NCBI RefSeq assembly: GCF_025144995.1
Contig: NZ_CP102250.1
Coordinates: 744,001-808,000, forward strand
Direction of reading: 5' to 3'
DNA from: Alistipes indistinctus YIT 12060
GTDB lineage: Bacteria; Bacteroidota; Bacteroidia; Bacteroidales; Rikenellaceae
DNA length: 64,000 nucleotides
Shown: positions 15,867 through 25,593 of the stretch, in pieces
Numbering within the stretch: the first letter of the stretch is position 1
How the letters are laid out: each line of letters opens with the position of its first letter
Program-made: the position numbers and the translations under genes
Notes under the pieces: model-generated
The model's input: only the letters and a program-made list of their open reading frames with translations
Told to the model about the DNA's origin: nothing
Database searches by the model: none

Positions 15867-17177
15867 TTAATGATCCAGGCGGAATGCCCGCAGGCGGTCG
15901 TCCAGCACTCCGTACAAATCTTCACTCATGCGCGAACAACAGGCCCGGATACCCTGTTGCTCGCTGCCGGTGGTGGAGAGCGAAATCGAACTGATCCCGT
16001 AATAAAGCAGTTCGCGCATCAGCTCGCCGCAAGGCATCCCGCCGTATCCGATCGTAAAGAAGAACCCGTCCGAGATCGCCCGGTCGATATCCTTGTCATA
16101 AACGACATGAAAGCCGTGTTTCTCGAAAAGGTCTTTCATCCTGCGGGAACGGCGGGCGTACTCCGAAGTCTCCTTCACGAAATCGAACCGGCCCTCGGTT
16201 GCGGCCCGCAACATGGCAGCGTAGCCGAATTGGGTCGAGTGCGTGATGCCCGAGGTAATCATATAAAGGATCGACCCGATGAGCGTCGGTCCGAAAATTC
16301 CCGCCCCGGCATACCTTTCGGCCAAAGCCGGGAAACGGCGCCCGAACAGGCTGTCGGAGATACAGAGCATAGCCGCGCGCTGGCCGGCATAGCTGAATAT
16401 CTTCGAAGAGGAAAGCATCAGGATGTAATTGTCGGTATAGCGTGCGGCCGTAGGAATATAAGGCGGTTCAAACGGACGGCCGAAGTCGCTGCGGAAGTCC
16501 ATGCCGAAATAAGCGAGGTCTTCCAACACGACGGCACCATACCGGGTAGCCAGTTCGCCCAACACCTGCAGTTCACTTTCCGTCAGCGAAATCCAAGCCG
16601 GGTTATTGGGATTCGAATAGATAATCCCGGCGATATTCCCCTTTTCGAGATAACTTTCCAACTTCGCCCGCAGTTTCTCGCCCCGGAAATCGTGTACGTC
16701 GAACTGCACATGCGGAATACCGAGTACTTTGAGCTGCGACTTTTGAATGGGAAAACCGGGATCGATGAAAAGAACGGTATTCTTCCCCGGATCACACTGG
16801 GTACAGGCGATGAACGATCCGAACGACCCGGCCACCGACCCGGTTACCGGGACACAGGCCGCCGCCGAAATATCGACATCCAGAAAAGCTTTCACAAAAC
16901 GGGACGCCTCCGTTTTAAGCTCCGGAATGCCTTCGGCCGCCGGATAAATGGCCGGAATCCAAGTATCGAGCGCCTGTTTCTCGGCTTCGGTACCGATCCT
17001 GCACGGTTCCAAACCCGGCACGCCCTGGTCCATCCGGATAAACGGGATGCCCGTCAGCTCCTCCAGGCGAGAAGCCAACAACACGACCTGCCCGATCGTC
17101 GCTTGCTCCAGATCGGTGATTTTCAACTCGTCGACCACCCGGTCGACGAGTTCTTGGCTGTATACCCTATTTTGCAT
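15867..17177 (-). CDS. PLP-dependent class I/II aminotransferase, probably aromatic
   Basis: 436 residues of fold-type I aminotransferase. Visible elements are IPFIRMDQGVPG at the N-terminus, the substrate region YPAAEGIPELKTEASRF, YSNPNNPAW (Asn binding the PLP ring), VVLEDLAYFGMDF and the Schiff-base lysine in MLSSSKIFSYAGQRAAM. Its first codons overlap the end of iorB (17167-17177), which shows tight co-expression. The likely reaction converts aromatic amino acids to arylpyruvates that IorAB then oxidises, or the reverse. With an omega-amidase-like gene in the operon, glutamine could be the amino donor. Confidence 0.8.
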   Translation of the reverse strand: MQNRVYSQELVDRVVDELKITDLEQATIGQVVLLASRLEELTGIPFIRMDQGVPGLEPCRIGTEAEKQALDTWIPAIYPAAEGIPELKTEASRFVKAFLDVDISAAACVPVTGSVAGSFGSFIACTQCDPGKNTVLFIDPGFPIQKSQLKVLGIPHVQFDVHDFRGEKLRAKLESYLEKGNIAGIIYSNPNNPAWISLTESELQVLGELATRYGAVVLEDLAYFGMDFRSDFGRPFEPPYIPTAARYTDNYILMLSSSKIFSYAGQRAAMLCISDSLFGRRFPALAERYAGAGIFGPTLIGSILYMITSGITHSTQFGYAAMLRAATEGRFDFVKETSEYARRSRRMKDLFEKHGFHVVYDKDIDRAISDGFFFTIGYGGMPCGELMRELLYYGISSISLSTTGSEQQGIRACCSRMSEDLYGVLDDRLRAFRLDH

Positions 17178-17769
17178 GAGCCGCCGAATTTACCTGGTGC
17201 TCGCCAGCTTCCCGTCCCACCCGGAAAGCCAACCGGTTCATCTCTACGATCCGATCTCCTTTTGAAGCGAAAAAATCCGCCACAACAGCTTCCAACAGCT
17301 CCGCATCGAACCCCAGCACGACCGAAGCAGCCCCGAGCAACACCATATTCACGGCCCGGGGAACCGAATTCTCTTTTGCCAACGCATCGGCGTCGATCAG
17401 GATCACCCGGGGCTGCGTGCGCAACGCATCGAGCAGAGCCGTATGGTCGGGGTAATTGGGAATATTGACGAACGGGGCGGCATTGGTCACGATCCACCCC
17501 CCGTCCGAAAGATAAGGCAGGTAGCGGAGCGCTTCCATCGGCTCCAACGCGAGAATGGCGCCGGCTTTACCCTTGGGAATCAGGTCGGAATGGATCGGCG
17601 AGGAACTCAGCCGCAAGTTCGACTGCACGTCGCCCCCGCGCTGGCTCATGCCGTGCACTTCGGCCTGCTTGACATGCAGTCCCTTACGCAGGGCGGCTTC
17701 CCCGATGATGGCGGCGATGGAGAGGATGCCCTGTCCCCCGACGCCGGAAAGGATAATATCCAGTTTCAT
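17167..17769 (-). CDS. iorB: Indolepyruvate:ferredoxin oxidoreductase, beta subunit
   Basis: 200 residues, the usual IorB size. It begins LDIILSGVGGQGILSIAAIIGEAALRKG, the gamma-domain signature of 2-oxoacid oxidoreductases, and continues EVHGMSQRGGDVQSNLRL. With IorA it decarboxylates arylpyruvates to arylacetyl-CoA and passes electrons to ferredoxin. It begins one base after the iorA stop codon and overlaps the aminotransferase gene at its 3' end. Confidence 0.92.
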   Translation of the reverse strand: MKLDIILSGVGGQGILSIAAIIGEAALRKGLHVKQAEVHGMSQRGGDVQSNLRLSSSPIHSDLIPKGKAGAILALEPMEALRYLPYLSDGGWIVTNAAPFVNIPNYPDHTALLDALRTQPRVILIDADALAKENSVPRAVNMVLLGAASVVLGFDAELLEAVVADFFASKGDRIVEMNRLAFRVGREAGEHQVNSAAHAK

Positions 17770-17770
17770 G

Positions 17771-19363
17771 TTATGCTTTCGATTTCTTAAGATTTCTTTT
17801 CAGGGTCTGGATGCATTCGCGCCGGGGTATGATGACCGATACGCCCGGGTATTCGATCTCCTCGCGCAACACGTTGCGGATTTCGTCGTAGTTTTTAGCC
17901 ATGGGTACCACCACGCGCACATGCTCCTTCTCGACGCCCACGCCCAGGCAAATGGCTTCCAGCTTCCCGGTGCCGGCCGAGTCCTGACCGCCGGTCATGG
18001 CCGTAGTCAGGTTGTCCGAAATCACCACGGTAATGTTAGCCCGTGAATTCACGGCATCCAGCAGGCCCGTAATGCCCGAATGCGTGAAAGTCGAATCCCC
18101 GATCACGGCAATGGAGGGAAACAGTCCGCCGTCGGCAGCCCCTTTGGCCATCGTGATCGAAGCCCCCATGTCCACACAAGAGTCAATCGCCCGGAAAGGC
18201 GGCAGGGCTCCGAGGGTATAGCAACCGATATCACTGAATATCTTGCTATTTTCATACTCCTTAGCCACTTCGTTAAGCATCTCGTACACGTCGCGGTGGC
18301 CGCAACCGGCACACAACGCGGGCGGCCGGGGAACCACACGCGCACAGGCATCGGCCACAGGAGCGGCCGGCAATCCCAAAGCCGCACGTACATTGTCCGG
18401 GGTCAACTCGCCCGCACGGGGCAACTCGCCGCTCATGCGGCCTTTGATCTTGCCGCTCTCGTCCAGCAACCCGCGCAGTTGCTCTTCGACGAACGGCTGG
18501 CCGTCCTCGAGCACCAAAATTTCATCGCATTCGGCCACCATGCGGCGAAGCGTCTCCACCGGCAGTGGATATTGCGAAATTTTCAACACCGTCCGTCCGC
18601 AACCTTCCGGATAATTCTCCATCAGGTAATTGTAAGCAATACCGCAGGCGACCACTCCCCGGCGGTCGCCCGGCCGGTAGCTGTTGTAAGGCGATGCGCC
18701 TGAAAGCCGCTGCAAATCGGCCTGAACAGCCAGCAATTCGTTATAACGGCGGCGGGCATTGACCGGCAACAGCACCCAACGGGCACGGTCTTCGGGGAAA
18801 GAGAGCGGGTTCTCATCCCGGGGAACGGCAGGAACCACTACGGCGCGGGAATGGGCCATACGGGTAGTCAGCCGCATCAAAACCGGAAGTTTCACGCGTT
18901 CCGACAGATCGAAAGCATCGCGTACCATATCGTAAGCCTCCTGCTGGGACGAAGGTTCGAAAATGGGGACCATGGCGAATTTGCCGTAGAAACGGGAGTC
19001 CTGTTCGTTCTGCGAGGAGTGCATCGACGGGTCGTCGGCCACCAGCACGACCAACCCGCCATGGGTTCCGGTCATGGCCGAATTGACGAAGGCGTCTGCC
19101 GCCACGTTCAGACCCACATGCTTCATGCAGACCAAAGCGCGCTTACCGATGAAGGAGACCCCCAGAGCGGCTTCCATAGCCGTCTTTTCGTTCGTGCACC
19201 AATCGCAATATACTCCCCGGCCCCGGCCCAGGGGAGAACTTTGGATGTATTCGGTGATTTCGGTGGAAGGTGTGCCGGGATAGGCGTACACGCCCGAAAT
19301 CCCTGCATGCAGGGCGCCCAGCGCCACGGCCTGGTCGCCCAATATCAACAGTTTATCTTTCAT
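17771..19363 (-). CDS. iorA: Indolepyruvate:ferredoxin oxidoreductase, alpha subunit (no ferredoxin domain)
   Basis: 530 residues. The N-terminal pyrimidine-type domain shows LGDQAVALGALHAGISGVYAYPGTPSTEI and the TPP domain shows ALCAGCGHRDVYEML and AVIGDSTFTHSGITGLLDAVN. It catalyses thiamine-diphosphate-dependent oxidative decarboxylation of arylpyruvates, or the reverse. Many IorA proteins end in a two-cluster 4Fe-4S domain with CxxCxxCxxxC motifs; here the protein stops at RRECIQTLKRNLKKSKA and has none, so electrons must reach a separate ferredoxin. The stop is clean and the next gene follows at once, so it is a short form and not an obvious truncation. Confidence 0.9.
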   Translation of the reverse strand: MKDKLLILGDQAVALGALHAGISGVYAYPGTPSTEITEYIQSSPLGRGRGVYCDWCTNEKTAMEAALGVSFIGKRALVCMKHVGLNVAADAFVNSAMTGTHGGLVVLVADDPSMHSSQNEQDSRFYGKFAMVPIFEPSSQQEAYDMVRDAFDLSERVKLPVLMRLTTRMAHSRAVVVPAVPRDENPLSFPEDRARWVLLPVNARRRYNELLAVQADLQRLSGASPYNSYRPGDRRGVVACGIAYNYLMENYPEGCGRTVLKISQYPLPVETLRRMVAECDEILVLEDGQPFVEEQLRGLLDESGKIKGRMSGELPRAGELTPDNVRAALGLPAAPVADACARVVPRPPALCAGCGHRDVYEMLNEVAKEYENSKIFSDIGCYTLGALPPFRAIDSCVDMGASITMAKGAADGGLFPSIAVIGDSTFTHSGITGLLDAVNSRANITVVISDNLTTAMTGGQDSAGTGKLEAICLGVGVEKEHVRVVVPMAKNYDEIRNVLREEIEYPGVSVIIPRRECIQTLKRNLKKSKA

Positions 19364-20127
19364 GATTCGATTAAAGTAAAAGCATCGGCATCCCGAAGGG
19401 CCGGAAATTTAGCCCGGAACGCTTCCAAGGCCTTCAGGTCGGCTTCACCCTGAACGGCCTCTTCACGACCGGGAGTCGCGGCCGCGACGGTTTCGCCCAG
19501 AAAACCGATCAGCGCACTCGAACCGTCATAGGCCAAGGCCGGATCGTCACCCGTGCGGTTGACTCCCGCGACATAGCATTGGTTCTCGACGGCACGGGCC
19601 CTCAACAGTGCATTCCACGCCGAAATACGCACCGTCGGCCAGTTGGCGACATAAAGAATCATGTCGTAATCGCCCCGGTTGCGGGCGAAAACCGGAAAAC
19701 GCAGGTCATAACACACCTGCAACAGGATGCGGAACCCGCAATGCTCCACAACGACACGTTCCGTACCGGCGGTATAGCGCTTGTCTTCCCCGGCGAAGGA
19801 GAACAGATGCCGTTTGTCGTAAGTGGCGTAACTGCCGTCGGGCTTGACAAAATAAAACCGGTTGTAGTAGCGGCCGTCGGCCTCGGTAGCGACACTACCG
19901 CCCACGGCCGCGTTCCTCGCGGCCGCCACGGAGCGCATCCAGGCAAGAGTCTCGCTATCGGCAGGTTCGGCCGTTTCGGTTGGATCGGTACAAAAACCGG
20001 TCGTGAACATCTCGGGAAGCACGATCAGGTCGGCCGCCGGAAGGTCCGAAATCAATTCTTCGGCCCGGCGGCGGTTGGCCCGAGGGTCTTTCCAGCGGAT
20101 ATCGGTTTGGAGCAAAGATATCTTCAT
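19360..20127 (-). CDS. Nitrilase-family omega-amidase
   Basis: The ATG at 20127 gives 255 residues beginning MKISLLQTDIRWKD, as in the YafV/omega-amidase group; an in-frame start at 20142 adds only five residues. The Glu-Lys-Cys catalytic triad is visible in VLPEMFTTGF, YDKRHLFSFAGE and LQVCYDLRFPVFARN. Omega-amidases hydrolyse alpha-ketoglutaramate, the product left when glutamine donates its amino group. The gene overlaps iorA by 4 bp and leads the operon, so it probably pulls a glutamine-dependent transamination carried out by the aminotransferase three genes on. Confidence 0.82.
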   Translation of the reverse strand: MKISLLQTDIRWKDPRANRRRAEELISDLPAADLIVLPEMFTTGFCTDPTETAEPADSETLAWMRSVAAARNAAVGGSVATEADGRYYNRFYFVKPDGSYATYDKRHLFSFAGEDKRYTAGTERVVVEHCGFRILLQVCYDLRFPVFARNRGDYDMILYVANWPTVRISAWNALLRARAVENQCYVAGVNRTGDDPALAYDGSSALIGFLGETVAAATPGREEAVQGEADLKALEAFRAKFPALRDADAFTLIES

Positions 20128-20287
20128 ACGGGTTATTAACACGATTTTGAGTCAATAAAGTTACTCAATATTCTGAATATAACAACTTGTTGAATTTTCA
20201 AGATACGACGGATCGGTAACCTGCACTTGGTTTTACGGCACGAAAACTGTTAGAGATCAGAAGTAAATTTCCCAAAACCCCGCGACA

Positions 20288-21772
<1,485 letters not shown>

Positions 21773-21790
21773 TTACGGATAGACAACGAC

Positions 21791-21825
21791 AAAGCCATGC
21801 CGGTCTGTTGGATCTGCATGGCTTT
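21791..21825 (+). terminator. Hairpin after the antiporter gene
   Basis: AAAGCCATGC (21791-21800) pairs with GCATGGCTTT (21816-21825) around a 15-base loop, 18 bp after the stop codon, with a short T-rich tail. The stem may work in both directions. Confidence 0.5.
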
Positions 21826-21934
21826 ATTCATGTTACCGGATATCCCGCAGCCAATAGCGTAGTCAAGTAGTCGCAAATCCGGATTATGGCCTGAATCCTC
21901 CGAAAAACCGCACCGATTTATGGCATTATTCCGG

Positions 21935-22831
21935 TCAGTTCATCATCCTGTACTGATTCGGGGTCTGGCCGACAATCCTTTTAAACAGCCGCGTGAAATG
22001 CTGCGGATATTTGAACCCGAGTTCGTAGGCAATCTCGCTGATCGACTTGCCCGTGTCGAACACCCGTTCCTTGGCCAGGTCGATCAGCTTCATCTGGATA
22101 TGTTCCTGTGCCGTCCGGCCCGTCTCTTTTTTAATCAGGTCACCGAAATAGTTGGGCGAAAGATGCAATTTCCCGGCACAGTATCCCACCGACGGCAATC
22201 CGATCTGCTGGGGCCGGTCCGAAACGAAGTATTCGTCGAGCACGTTTTCGAAACGCACCAGAATATCGCGGTTCACTTCGTTGCGCGTAATGAACTGCCG
22301 TTCGTAGAAACGCACGCAGTAATCGAGCAGCAACTCGATATTCATCGCGATAATCGTCTTGCTGTGACGGTCGACCCCATGTTGTAACTCGTGCCGGATC
22401 CGCCGCAGGCAATCCACGACGACCTGCCGCTCCTGCTCCGAAAGGTGCAGCGCCTCATTCACCTCATACGAGAAAAAGGTGTAATTTTTCATATTGCGTC
22501 CCAGCGAAGTCCCGCGGATCAGGTCGGGATGGAACAGCAGGGCCCATCCTTTGGGCTGGAACACCTCTCCGTTATCCTCGAAACCGATGACCTGACCCGG
22601 AGCGAGGCAAACGATCGTACCTTCCTGATAGTCGTAATACTCGCGCCCGTAGATCATATCGCCGCACTTGACCTCTTTCAGGAATACGGTATAAAATCCG
22701 TAGGTCTGGCGCTGGTGCGACAACCGACGGGCCTGCGACATGTCGATCACGCTGACCAGCGGATGCAGGGTTTCGACGCCCACGCGTTCGTTATACTGAA
22801 AAATATTTTCGATGTGTATGATCTTATCCAT
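21935..22831 (-). CDS. AraC-family regulator divergent from the flavodoxin gene
   Basis: 298 residues. An N-terminal AraC-ligand-binding cupin domain (about 25-150; FLKEVKCGDMIYGREYYDYQEGTIVCLAPGQV) is followed by the AraC double HTH (about 200-298: YCAGKLHLSPNYFGDLIKKETGRTAQEHI and KSISEIAYELGFKYPQHFTRLFKRIVGQTPNQYR). Regulators of this type commonly sit next to flavodoxin and aldo/keto reductase genes and respond to small reactive or aromatic compounds. Here the gene is divergent from an exported flavodoxin at 23140, so it probably controls that gene and the redox genes after it. A -7 box on the minus strand lies at 22854-22861. Confidence 0.85.
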   Translation of the reverse strand: MDKIIHIENIFQYNERVGVETLHPLVSVIDMSQARRLSHQRQTYGFYTVFLKEVKCGDMIYGREYYDYQEGTIVCLAPGQVIGFEDNGEVFQPKGWALLFHPDLIRGTSLGRNMKNYTFFSYEVNEALHLSEQERQVVVDCLRRIRHELQHGVDRHSKTIIAMNIELLLDYCVRFYERQFITRNEVNRDILVRFENVLDEYFVSDRPQQIGLPSVGYCAGKLHLSPNYFGDLIKKETGRTAQEHIQMKLIDLAKERVFDTGKSISEIAYELGFKYPQHFTRLFKRIVGQTPNQYRMMN

Positions 22832-22853
22832 AGCTTTCGGATTTGGTTTCGTA

Positions 22854-22861
22854 CAAATTTA
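22854..22861 (-). promoter_or_regulatory. -7 box for the AraC-family regulator
   Basis: TAAATTTG on the minus strand (CAAATTTA on plus) matches TAnnTTTG and lies 22 bp before the regulator start codon. Confidence 0.55.
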
Positions 22862-22958
22862 ATGTTTTTCACCGCGCCTGCATCGTTGCGGATGCGAAAT
22901 CGGTAATCATGGTAAAAAACCCTGTAATGCGTCTACAAAACCGGCTGTAAGCATACCG

Positions 22959-22966
22959 TAATTTTG
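22959..22966 (+). promoter_or_regulatory. -7 box for the flavodoxin/redox genes
   Basis: TAATTTTG matches TAnnTTTG. It lies about 173 bp before the flavodoxin start, which would leave a long 5' leader in which a regulator could act. Confidence 0.5.
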
Positions 22967-23139
22967 CTGCATCAACAGAACCAGGAGCACTACAACCGGA
23001 AAATGAAGTACGAAAACAGGGAGCCTGCCGCCCCGGATGTAATCCATCATCGCCCCGGGGAGAGTACAGCCTTCCGCAATGACGCCCGGAGACCGCCCCG
23101 ACGCAACAGCGGACAAATACACGAAACTAAAACGCAATC

Positions 23140-23703
23140 ATGAAAACAAAAATCATTTTAACCGCACTTACCGCAATGATGATTACACACGACGGCCTGA
23201 ATGCCCAGACGGCGAAGGCCCCTAAAAAAATGTTGGTTGCCTACTTTTCACACAGCGGCAACACCCGTACCGTAGCCGAACAGATCCGGGAAGCGACGGG
23301 AGCGGATATTTTCGAGATAGAACCTGCCGCGGCCTACCCCACTAACTACCAGGCGGTAGTCGACCAGGCGAAGAAAGAGGTGAACTCCGGCTTCAAACCG
23401 GCCCTGAAATCAAAACCCGAAAACCTCGGAAAATACGACATCATTTTCGTCGGATCACCCTGTTGGTGGTACACGATCGCGCCGCCGGTCGCGACTTTCC
23501 TCTCTTCGTACGACCTCTCGGGTAAGACCATCGCCCCGTTCATGACGCACGAAGGCAGCCGCATGGGGCACAGCGAAGCCGATATCAAAAAACTGTGTGC
23601 AGGCGCGACTTTGCTTCCGGGATTGCCTGTCCGGGGCGGCAGCGTGCAAGAGGCCGCTCCGGAAGTGGCCAAATGGTTGCGAAGAATCGGAGTGATCGAA
23701 TAA
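23140..23703 (+). CDS. Exported flavodoxin-family protein
   Basis: 187 residues. The core is a flavodoxin fold: MLVAYFSHSGNTRTVAEQI holds the FMN phosphate-binding loop (SHSGNTRT, about 36-43), DIIFVGSPCWWYTIAPPV the isoalloxazine loop and TIAPFMTHEGSRMGHSEADI the third loop. Unlike cytosolic flavodoxins it begins with a signal-like segment (MKTKIILTALTAMMITHDGLNAQ), which predicts a periplasmic location. It is the first gene after the divergent AraC regulator and is followed by a membrane Fe-S protein and a Tat-exported reductase, so it may shuttle electrons or act as a quinone/flavin reductase in the envelope. Confidence 0.82.
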   Translation: MKTKIILTALTAMMITHDGLNAQTAKAPKKMLVAYFSHSGNTRTVAEQIREATGADIFEIEPAAAYPTNYQAVVDQAKKEVNSGFKPALKSKPENLGKYDIIFVGSPCWWYTIAPPVATFLSSYDLSGKTIAPFMTHEGSRMGHSEADIKKLCAGATLLPGLPVRGGSVQEAAPEVAKWLRRIGVIE

Positions 23704-23929
23704 ATTTTATTATATTGCCAAGAGGACACCGACACGATAACAAGAGTACTATAACAAGCGGGGTACACGGGACATTCCCGCATTTACGGGCCAAACAGCA
23801 CGGACATTCACAGCCGGAAGCACCAAGGTCTTGCACGGATGATTGTGCCCGGTTTCAGACAAACAATATATACATTCGTTGTTATGAACGCTACGTTTAC
23901 TTTTTTGACTCCTGCAACCGGATAAACCT

Positions 23930-25582
23930 ATGCTGCGAAAAATAAGAATCACGGCTGCTGCCGTCTGTTGTATGTTGATCACGCTGCTGTTCCTCGACTT
24001 CACGGGAACGCTCCACGCATGGTTCGGATTTCTGGCAAAAATACAGTTCCTGCCCGCACTGCTTGCCCTGAACTTCGGCGTGGTTGCAGCACTGATCGTA
24101 CTCACGTTGCTGTTCGGACGCGTCTACTGTTCGGTGATCTGCCCGCTGGGCGTGATGCAGGATGCGGTTTCGTGGATCGCGGGAAAACGAACGAAAAACC
24201 GGTTCCGCTACTCACCGGCCCTCTCGTGGTTGCGGTACGGTGTGCTCGCGCTTTTCATCGCAGCCGCCGTGGCCGGAATCGGCTCTTTCGTCGCACTGCT
24301 GGCACCCTACAGCGCTTACGGGCGCATTGTCTCGAATCTCATCGCACCGCTGTACCTCTGGGGCAACAATCTGCTCGCCTACCTGGCCGAACGGGCCGGC
24401 AGCTATGCGTTTTACAGGGCCGACGTATGGATGAAGGGAATCGCCACGCTGGCCGTAGCGGCCGGAACATTCATTATTTTAGCAGTAGTAGCATGGCATA
24501 ACGGTCGTACCTACTGCAACACGATTTGCCCGGTGGGGACGGTATTGGGACTCTTCTCACGTTTTTCTCTGCTGGCTCCGGTCATCGACACCTGCAAATG
24601 CAACGGCTGCGGCCTGTGCGCACGCAACTGCAAAGCGTCGTGTATCGACCCGAAAGCGCACCGCATCGACCTGAGCCGTTGTGTTGCCTGCATGGATTGC
24701 ATCGGGAAATGCCGCCAACAGGCCATCCATTACCGATTGCGCACCGGCAACGCGCCGTTCCGCGCCCACCCTGTCGAGCCGCCACAACAACCAGCAAAAA
24801 AACAGATCCAAGCGGAAACGGATACAACATCCTCCCCGATACCACCGGAAACCGGAAGAACAAGGGATGCAACCGTGCAAACCCAATCCCGACCGGCTAG
24901 CCAAGATGCCCAAGTGCGGGAAGGGTTATCTTCAAACGAAACTTCGGCTCCCGGCATTTCCCGGCGCAATTTTCTGTCACTGACGGCGATGCTGACCGCA
25001 GGATCGTTCGTACGGGCGCAGGAGATGAAGGTCGACGGCGGTCTGGCTGCTATCGAGGAGAAAAAAATTCCGAACCGCACCACACCGCTCGTTCCCGCCG
25101 GGGCCCGAGGCCTGTGGCACATGGCGCGGCATTGTACGGGTTGCCAGCTCTGCGTGGCGGTCTGCCCGAACGGGGTCCTGCGCCCTTCATCGGCGCTGGC
25201 GACCCTGATGCAGCCCGAAATGTCCTACGAACGCGGATATTGCCGCCCCGAATGCACCAAATGCGCGGAAGTATGTCCCGCCGGAGCAATCCATGAAATC
25301 ACCCCGGCCGACAAATCCGCCATTCAGATCGGGCATGCAGTCTGGATCAGGGAGAACTGCGTGCCGCTGCGCGACGGGGTGGACTGCGGCAATTGCGCAC
25401 GCCACTGTCCGACGGGAGCGATCCTGATGGTGCCTTCCGATCCGGAGATGTCCGATTCGCCGAAAATCCCGGCCGTCAACGAAGAAAAGTGTATCGGCTG
25501 CGGAGCCTGTGAAAACCTATGCCCGGCACGGCCTTTCAGCGCGATCTATGTCGAAGGGCACCGCCGGCACAGAATTATCTAA
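23930..25582 (+). CDS. NapH-NapG-like fused membrane/periplasmic Fe-S protein
   Basis: 550 residues. The N-terminal half is NapH-like: four or five membrane segments (about 7-30, 40-62, 101-125, 170-190), two CxxxCP motifs (67-71 and 196-200) and two 4Fe-4S motifs at C224-x2-C227-x2-C230-x3-C234 and C251-x2-C254-x2-C257-x3-C261. After a polar linker comes a twin-arginine motif (SRRNFLSLTAML, Arg345-346). The second half is NapG/MauM-like with four cysteine clusters, starting at C402, C438, C477 and C521. This layout can carry electrons from quinol through the membrane to periplasmic partners. The next gene starts 11 bp later and encodes a Tat-exported reductase. Confidence 0.85.
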   Translation: MLRKIRITAAAVCCMLITLLFLDFTGTLHAWFGFLAKIQFLPALLALNFGVVAALIVLTLLFGRVYCSVICPLGVMQDAVSWIAGKRTKNRFRYSPALSWLRYGVLALFIAAAVAGIGSFVALLAPYSAYGRIVSNLIAPLYLWGNNLLAYLAERAGSYAFYRADVWMKGIATLAVAAGTFIILAVVAWHNGRTYCNTICPVGTVLGLFSRFSLLAPVIDTCKCNGCGLCARNCKASCIDPKAHRIDLSRCVACMDCIGKCRQQAIHYRLRTGNAPFRAHPVEPPQQPAKKQIQAETDTTSSPIPPETGRTRDATVQTQSRPASQDAQVREGLSSNETSAPGISRRNFLSLTAMLTAGSFVRAQEMKVDGGLAAIEEKKIPNRTTPLVPAGARGLWHMARHCTGCQLCVAVCPNGVLRPSSALATLMQPEMSYERGYCRPECTKCAEVCPAGAIHEITPADKSAIQIGHAVWIRENCVPLRDGVDCGNCARHCPTGAILMVPSDPEMSDSPKIPAVNEEKCIGCGACENLCPARPFSAIYVEGHRRHRII

Positions 25583-25593
25583 GCGAACGAACG

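Larger units (their letters stand above)
22832..23139. other. Divergent control region between the AraC regulator and flavodoxin
   Basis: 308 bp with a perfect TAnnTTTG box in each direction and no supported gene. No clear operator palindrome was seen. Confidence 0.6.

Noticed and set aside
15225-17468. Plus-strand open frame of 747 codons
   Set aside because: It is antisense to paaK, the aminotransferase and iorB, which all have clear family motifs; long shadow frames are expected in GC-rich DNA.
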